This document shows, piece after piece, positions 8,572 through 16,428 of a stretch of DNA of 39,829 nt (the stretch's first letter is position 1; every line of letters starts with the position of its first letter). The position numbers and the translations under genes are program-made. The DNA comes from Candidatus Zixiibacteriota bacterium (GTDB taxonomy: Bacteria; Zixibacteria; MSB-5A5; UM-FILTER-46-8), in assembly GCA_014730345.1 (NCBI GenBank), contig WJIJ01000022.1, positions 1 to 39,829 on the forward strand, written 5' to 3'. Below the pieces are notes generated by a model. That model searched no databases and was not told the origin of the DNA. It saw nothing but the letters and a program-made list of their open reading frames with translations.

Positions 8572-9666
8572 GCTAAAACAACGGAACAGGATTTGACTAT
8601 CCAGGAGCGCAAAGCGGAACATTTGCGTATCGTCGCCGAAGAGGATGTTTCCTACGGAAAATCTTCCCTTTTCGAGTGTATTCATTTGCTCCATGAAGCG
8701 CTTCCCGAACTGGACATAGATGAGATAGACACAACCACCGAGTTCTTCGGCAAGAAATTAAAAGCGCCGTTTATGATTACCAGCATGACCGGGGGCGCGG
8801 AATTTGCCGGGGAGATGAATCGAGGTTTAGCCGAAGCGGCATCGAAATCGGGAATAGCGTTCGCCGTTGGTTCCCAGAGGGTAATGCTTCGGCATCCGGA
8901 GGTGAGCGATGATTTCCGGGTGCGCTCTAAGATTCCAGAGGGAGTGTTGCTGGGCAATATTGGCGCGGTTCAGCTCGCGGAATATTCACCCGAAGTTATA
9001 AAGGGGCTAATGGATGATATCGAAGCCGATGGCATGTGCGTGCACCTGAATGTGGCCCAGGAACTGCTCCAGGTTGAAGGGCATCGGGATTTTACCGGTA
9101 TTACCGATAAGATTGCCCGGCTGGTGGACAGCATTCGGGGCAAGATACTCGTTAAGGAAACCGGCGCGGGGCTTTCACCGCGGGTGCTTGAAAAATTGAA
9201 AAGCATCGGGGTCCCTTATATTGATGTCTCCGGTTCAGGTGGAACGTCATGGACCAGGGTCGAAAAGTATAGAGCGCCGTCCCCGGTATTGTACAACACG
9301 GGTCAGACATTATCCAACTGGGGAATTCCCACGGCATTCAGCTTGATTGCGGCTAAAAAGATACTTGATGATAAGACTTGCATTATATCATCAGGCGGTG
9401 TATATAACGGGCTTGATGCGGCAAAATCGATAGCGGTTGGAGCGGATATTGCAGGCTTCGCCCGGCCGGTTTTGCTCCCGTTTTTAAAAGGAGGAGTCGA
9501 AAGCGCAAAGACATACCTGGAAAGCGTCCTGTATGAACTAAAAACGGCGATGTTGTTGACCGGTTCGAAAGATTTAAAGTCACTTGGTAAAACCCCCCGG
9601 ATTATTGCCGGAGAGCTTAAGGATTGGTTAAACGCATACGGTTGGCTTGGCGAAAAGGGAATGTAA
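8569..9666 (+). CDS. fni: type 2 isopentenyl-diphosphate delta-isomerase (FMN-dependent)
   Basis: Interconverts isopentenyl and dimethylallyl diphosphate, the last step that feeds isoprenoid synthesis from the mevalonate pathway. Typical IDI-2 signatures are RKAEHLRIVAEEDV at the start, PFMITSMTGGA, FAVGSQRVM, LLGNIGAVQL, HLNVAQELLQVEGHRDF, VSGSGGTSWTRVE and the phosphate/FMN loop SSGGVYNGLDAAKSIAVGAD. It is cytosolic and needs FMN, NAD(P)H and Mg2+. The start is unusual. An in-frame TAA at 8563 limits the N-terminus, and the only conventional codon is TTG at 8593, 32 nt from the GGGGAG site at 8555-8560. An ATA codon at 8569 sits at ideal spacing (8 nt) and gives MAKTTEQDL as the start. I use 8569; if TTG is used, the protein is 357 aa. 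The stop overlaps the next ATG by one base. Confidence 0.93.
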   Translation: MAKTTEQDLTIQERKAEHLRIVAEEDVSYGKSSLFECIHLLHEALPELDIDEIDTTTEFFGKKLKAPFMITSMTGGAEFAGEMNRGLAEAASKSGIAFAVGSQRVMLRHPEVSDDFRVRSKIPEGVLLGNIGAVQLAEYSPEVIKGLMDDIEADGMCVHLNVAQELLQVEGHRDFTGITDKIARLVDSIRGKILVKETGAGLSPRVLEKLKSIGVPYIDVSGSGGTSWTRVEKYRAPSPVLYNTGQTLSNWGIPTAFSLIAAKKILDDKTCIISSGGVYNGLDAAKSIAVGADIAGFARPVLLPFLKGGVESAKTYLESVLYELKTAMLLTGSKDLKSLGKTPRIIAGELKDWLNAYGWLGEKGM

Positions 9667-11969
9667 TGAATAAGCAAAAGCGTTTAGTTATCAAAAACAG
9701 ACTGGGTGAGATCGAAAAGAGGACTTCGCGTATACCCGGTTTTTATCGTTTACCGGTTGAGCAGAGACTGGCTTATCTGGCGAGAGGTTTTAATCTCTCG
9801 GAGGACCAGGTTTCCGCTCTTCGCAATGGCAATGCTCTCCGCGTGGAAAACGCGGTGAATATGGTTGAGAACGCTATCGGCGTTATGGGAATGCCCCTCG
9901 GGCTGGGATTGAATTATATCGTTGATAACCGCGAATATATAGTTCCGATGGCGATTGAAGAGGCTTCCATTATCGCCGCTTCCTCCAAGGCGGCTCTCCT
10001 TATCCGCAATGGCGGCGGTTTTTCAACCGATGTAGATGACCCGGTCATGATAGGTCAGGTGCAGGTATTGGATATCGACGAACCGGAAAAAGCCGAAGCG
10101 AAAATAAACGCGCGGAAGCAGGAAATCCTCGATCAGGCTAACCTGGCTAATCCCCGCATGATAAAGAGGGGAGGCGGGGTTTTCGACCTTGAAACCCGTA
10201 TTCTCGATGGCGGAGAAAATATGGGCAGGATGATTATAATTCACCTGTTGTTCGATGTTCGCGAAGCCATGGGAGCTAACGCCGTTAACTACGCGTGCGA
10301 AGCCGTAGGTCCGGTGGTAGAGGAAATCACCGGCGGAAGGGTGAACCTGCGTATCCTCTCCAACCTCGCCGATAAACGGATAGCGAGGGCGCGCTTCTCA
10401 TTACCCTTCGAATACCTGACTACGAAAGATTTAAGCGGTGAACAAACCGCCAAACGACTGGTAGAGGCGGCAACCATGGCCCGGGTAGATCCCTACAGGG
10501 CAACCACCCATAACAAGGGAATTTTCAATGGCATCTGCGCCGCCGCTATCGCCATGGGTCAGGATTGGCGGGCTATTGAAGCCGGCGGTCATGCTTACGC
10601 CGCTCGCGATGGGCAATACCGGGCATTGACCAATTATTACATAGATTCCGGCAAAGTTCACGGCGAGATAGAACTTCCATTGCAGGTTGGCTGGGTCGGG
10701 GGAGCGGTTAGCTCTCATCCGGGAGTAAAACTGCTTCGCTCAATCAGCGGGGTGCAAAATGCACGCGAATTAGCCGGTCTGCTGGCATCGGTGGGACTCG
10801 GACAGAACTTCGCGGCTATCCTCGCGCTGGCCACGGTGGGAATACAGAAAGGGCACATGGCCCTGCATGCCAACAGCGTGGCTATCAGCGTCGGCGTTCC
10901 TCCCGAACATGTCGAAGAAGTCGCCCAGGAGATGATAAAACGCGGCGAAGTGAAAATTGCCGCGGCCGAAGAGATTTACCGGAACATTCAGTTCCGTCCC
11001 CAACGCGGTAGCGAAGACGATGATTTACCGGTGGAAGCTTTCGCCCCGGGCAAAGTTGTCCTCTTCGGCGAACATGGCACCGTTTACAATTATCCGGGCA
11101 TTTCTACGGCGATCAATATCGGCTTAACCCTGCGTATCCGACGCGATTCCAACGGACCAAGATTTCTGCATCCGCATTTCAAAAAGCCTTTCCCCGCCCC
11201 AAAATCGGACCAGGATATACGTCTGTTCTCCCAGGCGGTGGATGTCGCTCTCGAACGCTATGGACTGCAAAACGAACCTATAGCGATCAGCATAGAATCT
11301 GACCTCGTTCCCGGCATGGGCCTCGGTTCATCGGCGGCTTTTTCGGTCGCCCTCTGTTCGGCTCTGAAACAGTACAAACACCATAATAAACCCAAGCGGT
11401 GGAATAACGGGTTCTTCGAGGATGTCCAGCGCTTGGAATCTATTTTCCATGGTCATCCCAGCGGTATGGACGCGGCTACTGTGCTTTCCGGGGGAGTATT
11501 ATGGTTCCGTAAGGGCCCCCCGAGGGAGCTTTTACCCATACGGCTCCCGTCGCCCATGACCGGAATCGTCTGTTTGGTTGAACCCGGCGCGCGTACTATA
11601 GAACTGGTGGAAAAAGTGCAGAGAAGCCGTAAACTTTATCCACAGAAGATGAACAATCTTCTCGAGGAAATCGGAAAGCTTACCGTCGATGCCGGAATCG
11701 CCCTCGGCACCGGAGACGGCGCGGAAACCGGACGGCTTATGCTCCGCAATCATGAACTCCTGGCCAAACTTGGAGTTTCAACGCCTCGCCTGGATTCCGC
11801 GGTGGAACTGCTTATAGACCGCGGAGCGCTGGGCGCGAAGTTGACCGGAAGCGGCGGCGGCGGCGCGGTAATAGCGCTGGTCAAACCGGAGGCGCAGTAT
11901 TCACTTATCGAGGAGTTAAGCGAAGAATTCGCGATGGTATTTCCGTTCGCGCTGGGAGATACGCGGTGA
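9666..11969 (+). CDS. fusion protein: class II HMG-CoA reductase - mevalonate kinase
   Basis: One 767-aa polypeptide with two consecutive mevalonate enzymes. Residues ~1-440 are class II HMG-CoA reductase (HMG-CoA to mevalonate): PMAIEEASIIAASS, LSNLADKRIARA, THNKGIFNGI with the catalytic Lys near 284, GQDWRAIEAGGHAYAA with the catalytic Asp near 300, and QKGHMALHAN with the catalytic His near 397. Residues ~457-767 are a GHMP mevalonate kinase: FAPGKVVLFGEHGTVY, the ATP loop PGMGLGSSAAFSVAL, GHPSGMDAATVLSGG with the catalytic Asp, and LTGSGGGGAVIAL. The linker is only about 15 residues (acidic EDDD). There is no stop or frameshift between domains and both active sites look intact. The ATG at 9666 overlaps the fni stop (TAATG). 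The same fused chain could pass mevalonate straight to phosphomevalonate; channelling is speculation. Confidence 0.95.
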   Translation: MNKQKRLVIKNRLGEIEKRTSRIPGFYRLPVEQRLAYLARGFNLSEDQVSALRNGNALRVENAVNMVENAIGVMGMPLGLGLNYIVDNREYIVPMAIEEASIIAASSKAALLIRNGGGFSTDVDDPVMIGQVQVLDIDEPEKAEAKINARKQEILDQANLANPRMIKRGGGVFDLETRILDGGENMGRMIIIHLLFDVREAMGANAVNYACEAVGPVVEEITGGRVNLRILSNLADKRIARARFSLPFEYLTTKDLSGEQTAKRLVEAATMARVDPYRATTHNKGIFNGICAAAIAMGQDWRAIEAGGHAYAARDGQYRALTNYYIDSGKVHGEIELPLQVGWVGGAVSSHPGVKLLRSISGVQNARELAGLLASVGLGQNFAAILALATVGIQKGHMALHANSVAISVGVPPEHVEEVAQEMIKRGEVKIAAAEEIYRNIQFRPQRGSEDDDLPVEAFAPGKVVLFGEHGTVYNYPGISTAINIGLTLRIRRDSNGPRFLHPHFKKPFPAPKSDQDIRLFSQAVDVALERYGLQNEPIAISIESDLVPGMGLGSSAAFSVALCSALKQYKHHNKPKRWNNGFFEDVQRLESIFHGHPSGMDAATVLSGGVLWFRKGPPRELLPIRLPSPMTGIVCLVEPGARTIELVEKVQRSRKLYPQKMNNLLEEIGKLTVDAGIALGTGDGAETGRLMLRNHELLAKLGVSTPRLDSAVELLIDRGALGAKLTGSGGGGAVIALVKPEAQYSLIEELSEEFAMVFPFALGDTR

Positions 11970-12937
11970 TTAAACGGGTTCACACCCGGGCATTTTCAAA
12001 TATAGCTTTGATAAAATATTGGGGAAAGGTGCCCGGCGGAGATAACATTCCGGCCACCCCTTCCATATCTATAGCCCTGCGGGAGCTATCCACGGAAACC
12101 GAGGTCGAGCGGTTCGATGTCGGCGAGGACCGGGTTTTCATCAACGGCGTTAAAGCAACGGATAAGGACACTGAAAGGATAACAAGCTATCTGGATATGT
12201 GGCGCGAACTTGAATTAATCGAGGGAAATTATTCCATTTCCTCCCGCGCCAATTTTCCAATAGCCGCGGGGCTCGCCTCCAGCGCGTCCGGTTTCGCCGC
12301 GCTGGCCAAAGCTCTGGCGGAATTTTCGAGGATTAAATTGGGCAAAAGGAAGTTATCCCAACTTGCCCGCAGGGGAAGCGGTTCGGCGGCGAGGTCGGTT
12401 ACCGGCGGTCTATCAGCCTTTCCTGTCGGCAAAGACCCCGCGGCGCGGCTTTTGATCGATGCCCGCAGGCTGTCATACGGAATGGTAGCTATTACCGTCG
12501 ATAGCGCCCGCAAGAAGATTTCATCCCGCGAAGGCATGGAACATACCAGGCAGACATCGCCCTTTTACAACAAATGGATCAAGCTGGGCGCTCAGGATTA
12601 TAAAGAGATGCTAAGGGCTATAAATTTACGGAATTTGACCAGGATCGGCGAATTAATGGAATCCAATACTCTGGCAATGCATAGCTGTATAATGTCTGCC
12701 CGGCCGCCGATAGTCTACTGGTCGCCGGCCACTATTTATATTATTCAAAAAGTACGAAGTTGGAGAGACGAAGGATTGGATGTATATTTTACCATAGATG
12801 CCGGCGCAAATGTTTTTGTTTTGTGCATGAAGGATGATATGGATTTAGTGGCCTCGAAAGCGGAGAAATTACAGGGGGTAGTTAAGGTCATCAAGTCGGA
12901 ACCTGGAGGGGGAGCGGAGGTAATTTCGAGGCAATGA
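11966..12937 (+). CDS. mvaD: diphosphomevalonate decarboxylase
   Basis: Converts mevalonate diphosphate to isopentenyl diphosphate with ATP. The 323-aa GHMP protein has the family start FSNIALIKYWGK (Lys of the catalytic triad), the ATP loop PIAAGLASSASGFAAL, RRGSGSAARSVTGG (matching the usual RLGSGSACRS with its Arg), and FTIDAGANVFVL with the catalytic Asp of the DAGPN motif. GTG at 11966 overlaps the previous stop by 4 bp (GTGA) and the gene overlaps the next ATG by 4 bp, so all four mevalonate genes are translationally coupled. A phosphomevalonate decarboxylase of the archaeal/Chloroflexi bypass keeps the same triad, so that reading is not excluded. The adjacent phosphomevalonate kinase and the lack of an isopentenyl phosphate kinase favour the classical reaction. 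Confidence 0.9.
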   Translation: MIKRVHTRAFSNIALIKYWGKVPGGDNIPATPSISIALRELSTETEVERFDVGEDRVFINGVKATDKDTERITSYLDMWRELELIEGNYSISSRANFPIAAGLASSASGFAALAKALAEFSRIKLGKRKLSQLARRGSGSAARSVTGGLSAFPVGKDPAARLLIDARRLSYGMVAITVDSARKKISSREGMEHTRQTSPFYNKWIKLGAQDYKEMLRAINLRNLTRIGELMESNTLAMHSCIMSARPPIVYWSPATIYIIQKVRSWRDEGLDVYFTIDAGANVFVLCMKDDMDLVASKAEKLQGVVKVIKSEPGGGAEVISRQ

Positions 12938-13872
12938 CATCGGTTAGCGTTCCCGGGAAAGTAATGTTATCGGGCGAATATGCCGTACTTTACGGAGGCC
13001 GGTCGGCCTTGATGCCCCTGCCCCGCTACCTGAATGTTCACGAAACCGATAAACCTCCCAAAAAAGGTTACTCGCCGGTTGTCGCCGAATCGCTGGATGT
13101 TACAATCCCCGAACTGGAAGCTTTTGAAAAAAAGAACAAAAAACCTCATATCCGGATAGATTCCTCCCAGTTCTACGAAACTGATGTTATGGGCAATTCC
13201 GTCAAGATGGGATTGGGTTCTTCAGCCGCGGAAGCGGTGGGTACGGTCATGTTAAGGTTTAAACGTGCCAGAATGCTTTTAAGTAAAAAACCGATGGAGA
13301 TTTACACCTATGCTATGAAAAGCCATTTCGCGGCCCAAAACGGCAAAGGAAGCGGAGCCGATGTCGCCTGTTGCGCTTACAACCGTCCCATAATTTACCA
13401 GATAACTGATGATGATTATACCATAGAGGCTATAGACTTGGATTACAGCGACATAAACACTAAACTGGCGCTGGTATGGACCGGGATTCCCTCCAATACC
13501 CGCAATCTCGTAGCGAGTTTCAACCGCTGGGTTAAGAAAGATAAAAGCACAGCGCCCCGCTTCATAGAAAAGCTGATTGATGCCAGTAATAAGTTATCCA
13601 ACGCGTGGTTCTATCAAGATCAAAACAGGATATTTGAGTTCATCGATGAATTCGCGGCGGCGATGCGGGGGTGCGCGAAGAAAGCCAAAATAGATTATGA
13701 GTTGCCGGTTCATGCGGAATTGATTGACTGGGCGAAAAAAAACGGGGGCCGGGCTAAACCTACCGGGGCCGGCGCGGGTGACATGGTTTTGCTTGTTGGC
13801 GATTTACCTCTCGATGAAATCATGCAGTCGGTCATTCCTCTCGCGGGTTATCCCCTCAATTTTCATTCCTGA
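12934..13872 (+). CDS. GHMP kinase, probable phosphomevalonate kinase
   Basis: A 312-aa GHMP-superfamily kinase that by elimination supplies the phosphomevalonate to diphosphomevalonate step. Motif 1 is SVPGKVMLSGEYAVLYGG, as in phosphomevalonate kinases. The ATP loop is KMGLGSSAAEAVGTV, followed by GKGSGADVACCAY with the catalytic Asp, and motif 3 is KPTGAGAGDMVLLV. The N-terminus overlaps the decarboxylase stop by 4 bp and it is the last gene of the operon. Length is slightly below the ~350 aa of many bacterial phosphomevalonate kinases. Mevalonate kinase is already present in the fusion, which makes phosphomevalonate the logical substrate. No enzyme data can be read from sequence, so the substrate is inference. 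Confidence 0.83.
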   Translation: MTSVSVPGKVMLSGEYAVLYGGRSALMPLPRYLNVHETDKPPKKGYSPVVAESLDVTIPELEAFEKKNKKPHIRIDSSQFYETDVMGNSVKMGLGSSAAEAVGTVMLRFKRARMLLSKKPMEIYTYAMKSHFAAQNGKGSGADVACCAYNRPIIYQITDDDYTIEAIDLDYSDINTKLALVWTGIPSNTRNLVASFNRWVKKDKSTAPRFIEKLIDASNKLSNAWFYQDQNRIFEFIDEFAAAMRGCAKKAKIDYELPVHAELIDWAKKNGGRAKPTGAGAGDMVLLVGDLPLDEIMQSVIPLAGYPLNFHS

Positions 13873-13939
13873 ACATACTTAGAGCCTTTTCTGGTTGCTT
13901 TTTACTTACCGGGGCATTATCAATAATAATTCTCGAATT

Positions 13940-13952
13940 AATATTGCTAAAT
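13940..13952. promoter_or_regulatory. 13-bp motif shared with 15210-15222
   Basis: AATATTGCTAAAT lies 22 nt before the ATG of the cysteine desulfurase homologue, and the same 13 bases occur at 15210-15222 before the ferritin-like gene. It contains TGCTAAAT, which could act as an extended -10 element. A shared regulator site is the alternative. Confidence 0.3.
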
Positions 13953-13974
13953 CATTTGCAGGAATTAGTAAGTT

Positions 13975-15192
13975 ATGGAAAATAAAAAAATTGTTTTCTT
14001 TGATGCTTCATCGACAACCCCGGTCGATAAGCGCGTAGTGGAAAAAATGTTGCCTTATTTCGGCGAGAAATATGGAAACCCATCGTCGCATATCCATTCG
14101 GTGGGTGTCGAAGCCGGAAAGGCGCTTGATGACGCCCGCGGCCAAGTCGCGGAATTGATCAATGCCCGCCCGGGCGAAGTATATTTCACATCCGGCGCTA
14201 CCGAATCGAATAACCTGGCGGTGGTCGGCTATCTGAACGCCCATCCCGATTCAGGCAAACACATCATTCTCTCGGAAATCGAGCATTTTTCCATCCTCAA
14301 TATCGGATACAAACTCAAACGGCTTGGATACGAGGTCGATTTTCTGCCTGTTGACAATAACGGCTTGGTTTCATCGGCGGATTTGGAAAATGCAATTACC
14401 CCCCGGACTTCCCTTGTATCTATACAACACGCCAGCTCTGAAATCGGTACGATTCAAAATATCAAAAGGCTGGCGGAAATTGCCCATCAATCAGGTATTT
14501 TCTTCCACACCGATTCAACCGCCGGCGCGGGTAATATTCCTGCCGATGTCGAAGATTTAGGCGTGGATTGCATGACCCTCTCAGCGCATAACTTTTACGG
14601 TCCCAAAGGAGCAGGGGCAATTTATTTGAAAAATGGGATGCGAGTTTCATCGCTGTTCGAGGGCGGTTTCCAGGAGGACGGCTTGCGTCCGGGTACCGAA
14701 AATCTCCCGGGGATTGTCGGTATGGGCGCCGCTTCGGAGCTTGCTATGAGGGAAATTGAATCGCGAAATAAAAAGCTGGTCTCGCTCCGGCAAAAGTTCT
14801 GGAACGGATTAAACGACAAGATTGAATTTATTCATTTTACCGGGCATCCCGAAAAACGCCTTCCCGGACATGTCAGTTTCTGGATAGAGTTCGTGGAAGG
14901 CGAATCATTGCAATTGATGCTCAGTATGCAGGGAATTATGGCTTCCTCCGGTTCGGCATGTTCGTCGAACCTGAAGGGTGAGGATGAGGAGGATTTAAAA
15001 GCATCGCATGTTCTCTCATCGGTAGGCGTTCCCGAGGAATTCTGTTCCGGTTCGCTGACCTTTAACATGACCATGGACGCCGATGAAAGCGATGTCGATT
15101 ATGTGCTCGACAAGCTTCCGCCAATCGTGGAAAGACTGATGAGTATGTCTCCCATGTATGCCGACTATCTTAAAAAACGGAATGATTCCTGA
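13975..15192 (+). CDS. cysteine desulfurase (IscS/NifS) homologue with lost PLP-binding residues
   Basis: A 405-aa class V aminotransferase-fold protein, collinear with E. coli IscS over its whole length (FFDASSTTPVDKRV, GNPSSHIHSVG, TSGATESNNLAV, LRPGTENLPGIVGMG). His104, Asp180 and the catalytic-loop Cys (SSGSACSS, Cys329) are kept. The Schiff-base lysine in SGHK (Lys206) is Asn here (SAHNFYGPKG; codon AAC at 14590-14592). The PLP contacts Asn155 and Gln183 are Ser and Ala, and the substrate-binding Arg of SxRFSLGR is Thr (GSLTFNMTM). So it probably does not desulfurate cysteine by the PLP route. An Archaeoglobus IscS without this lysine has been described as inactive but able to offer the loop Cys as a cluster ligand. 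A ferritin-like protein and a peroxiredoxin follow. No iscU is adjacent. Confidence 0.9.
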   Translation: MENKKIVFFDASSTTPVDKRVVEKMLPYFGEKYGNPSSHIHSVGVEAGKALDDARGQVAELINARPGEVYFTSGATESNNLAVVGYLNAHPDSGKHIILSEIEHFSILNIGYKLKRLGYEVDFLPVDNNGLVSSADLENAITPRTSLVSIQHASSEIGTIQNIKRLAEIAHQSGIFFHTDSTAGAGNIPADVEDLGVDCMTLSAHNFYGPKGAGAIYLKNGMRVSSLFEGGFQEDGLRPGTENLPGIVGMGAASELAMREIESRNKKLVSLRQKFWNGLNDKIEFIHFTGHPEKRLPGHVSFWIEFVEGESLQLMLSMQGIMASSGSACSSNLKGEDEEDLKASHVLSSVGVPEEFCSGSLTFNMTMDADESDVDYVLDKLPPIVERLMSMSPMYADYLKKRNDS

Positions 15193-15209
15193 TGCCGATA
15201 ATTACGAAA

Positions 15210-15222
15210 AATATTGCTAAAT
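15210..15222. promoter_or_regulatory. 13-bp motif shared with 13940-13952
   Basis: Second copy of AATATTGCTAAAT, 51 nt before the ATG of the ferritin-like gene. Here TTGCTA (15214-15219) could also serve as a -35 with TATCTT as -10 after a 16-nt spacer. Chance identity is possible in AT-rich spacers. Confidence 0.3.
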
Positions 15223-15273
15223 AACGATTTTTTACTATCTTATACCTTTTCGTATTGATTAAACGGAGGAGAG

Positions 15274-15771
15274 ATGAGCGATACAGATAGAAAAATAGAC
15301 GAGATTCTCAAAATCGGTCTCGCGACCGAAGTAAACGGTCATAAGTTTTACAAGGGTTTTGCCGAGAGAGTAACCCGCGAGGAAACAAGGGATAAAATAA
15401 ATACTCTTGCTGATGATGAAATCAAACACCGTGAAGTTCTCGAGAAAATTTACCGGGATTATTTCAAGAAGGATCCCGATAACCTTCCCGAGAAAGGTTT
15501 AGGGATTTTCGAAAAAGCGCTGGAAGGCCACAGGGTTACTACAGATATAACCGCCCCCGCGCTTCTTGATATCGCCATCGAAGCTGAATCGGCAAGCCGA
15601 GATTTTTACATGGACGGCGAAAAAAGCGCCGAATCCCAGGAATTGAAAGAAATTTTCCGCAGGCTGGCGGATGAAGAGGATGGTCATTTCAATCTTCTTA
15701 CCGCGGAAAAGAACGCCCTGGCCGGACTTGACTGGTTCGCTATCGGCGCCAGCGGAGATTTTGAATATTAA
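15274..15771 (+). CDS. ferritin-like di-iron protein (rubrerythrin-type four-helix bundle)
   Basis: A 165-aa soluble protein with the two half-sites of a di-iron four-helix bundle. Glu19 lies in ATEVNGHKFY and Glu49/His52 in DDEIKHREVL. Glu103 or Glu105 lies in AIEAESASRDFY and Glu135/His138 in DEEDGHFNLL. It lacks the rubredoxin domain (no CxxC), so it is the ferritin-like part of a rubrerythrin-type protein. Expected roles are peroxide reduction or iron handling. GGAGGAG precedes the ATG at 15274. The peroxiredoxin gene starts 22 bp after its stop, so the two are probably co-transcribed as an oxidative-stress pair. The aromatic C-terminus (DWFAIGASGDFEY) is like that of related FCB proteins. 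Confidence 0.87.
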   Translation: MSDTDRKIDEILKIGLATEVNGHKFYKGFAERVTREETRDKINTLADDEIKHREVLEKIYRDYFKKDPDNLPEKGLGIFEKALEGHRVTTDITAPALLDIAIEAESASRDFYMDGEKSAESQELKEIFRRLADEEDGHFNLLTAEKNALAGLDWFAIGASGDFEY

Positions 15772-15793
15772 GAATCAATAACCGACTGATGAA

Positions 15794-16291
15794 ATGAGCG
15801 AGCTTAATACCAGAGTTCCACAGGTTGGAGAGGAAGCCCCTGATTTTCGTCTTGCTGACCAGAATGGGGATTATTATTCGCTAAGCGATTTCCGGGGCGA
15901 TTTCAACGTAATCATTGCCTTCTATCCCGGCGATTTTACTCCTGTATGTTCCGTGCAGATTCCCAACTACAAGAAGGATAAGGAAGAATTTGATAAGTAC
16001 CGGGCGGTAGTCCTGGGAATCTCCGTCGATTCGGTGGACTGCCACAAAGCATGGTCGAAAACATTCGGCGGGCTTAACTTTCCTCTTTTATCCGATTATT
16101 TTCCCCATGGCGAAGTTGCCAATAAGTTCGGCGTATTGAGCAATCATGGCTATGCCAAGCGGGGCATATTTGTCGTTGACAAAAAAGGAATCATCCGTTA
16201 TGTCGACATCCATGATATTGCCCAGGTGCCGGACAATCGGGAGATTTTCAAGGTTCTCAAGGAAGTCGAGGGGAAAAAGGGCTGGCTTTAA
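15794..16291 (+). CDS. peroxiredoxin (AhpC/TSA family)
   Basis: A 165-aa thioredoxin-fold peroxidase that reduces hydrogen peroxide and organic peroxides. The peroxidatic cysteine is Cys52 in YPGDFTPVCSVQ, with the usual Pro and Thr of PxxxTxxC in place. A second cysteine, Cys83, lies in SVDSVDCHKAW, at a place unlike the resolving Cys of typical 2-Cys enzymes. It may therefore be 1-Cys/AhpE-like or use an unusual resolving Cys. FPLLSDYFPHGEVANKFGV and RGIFVVDKKGIIRYV are typical of the family. It is the second gene after the ferritin-like protein and needs a reductant such as thioredoxin, which is not encoded here. Confidence 0.92.
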   Translation: MSELNTRVPQVGEEAPDFRLADQNGDYYSLSDFRGDFNVIIAFYPGDFTPVCSVQIPNYKKDKEEFDKYRAVVLGISVDSVDCHKAWSKTFGGLNFPLLSDYFPHGEVANKFGVLSNHGYAKRGIFVVDKKGIIRYVDIHDIAQVPDNREIFKVLKEVEGKKGWL

Positions 16292-16335
16292 ATAAATATC
16301 CGCAAGGCGTTTGCGCCCACACACTAAATTAATGC

Positions 16336-16364
16336 TTTACAAATAGCACAAAATCTTTTATCTT
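16336..16364 (+). promoter_or_regulatory. candidate sigma-70-type promoter for the secreted MBL protein
   Basis: TTTACA (16336-16341) and TATCTT (16359-16364) are separated by 17 bp, about 65 nt before the ATG at 16429. Sequence-only call. Confidence 0.35.
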
Positions 16365-16428
16365 CCTTATGGAACATCATTCTTGCTGTGGTGGTTATTT
16401 TACAATTGTTATTAAATCAGGGAAAAAT

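Noticed and set aside
8247-8576. two short frames (64 and 63 aa) in the gap before the mevalonate operon
   Set aside because: Opposite strands, overlapping each other, no ribosome sites, unlike the codon use of neighbouring genes.
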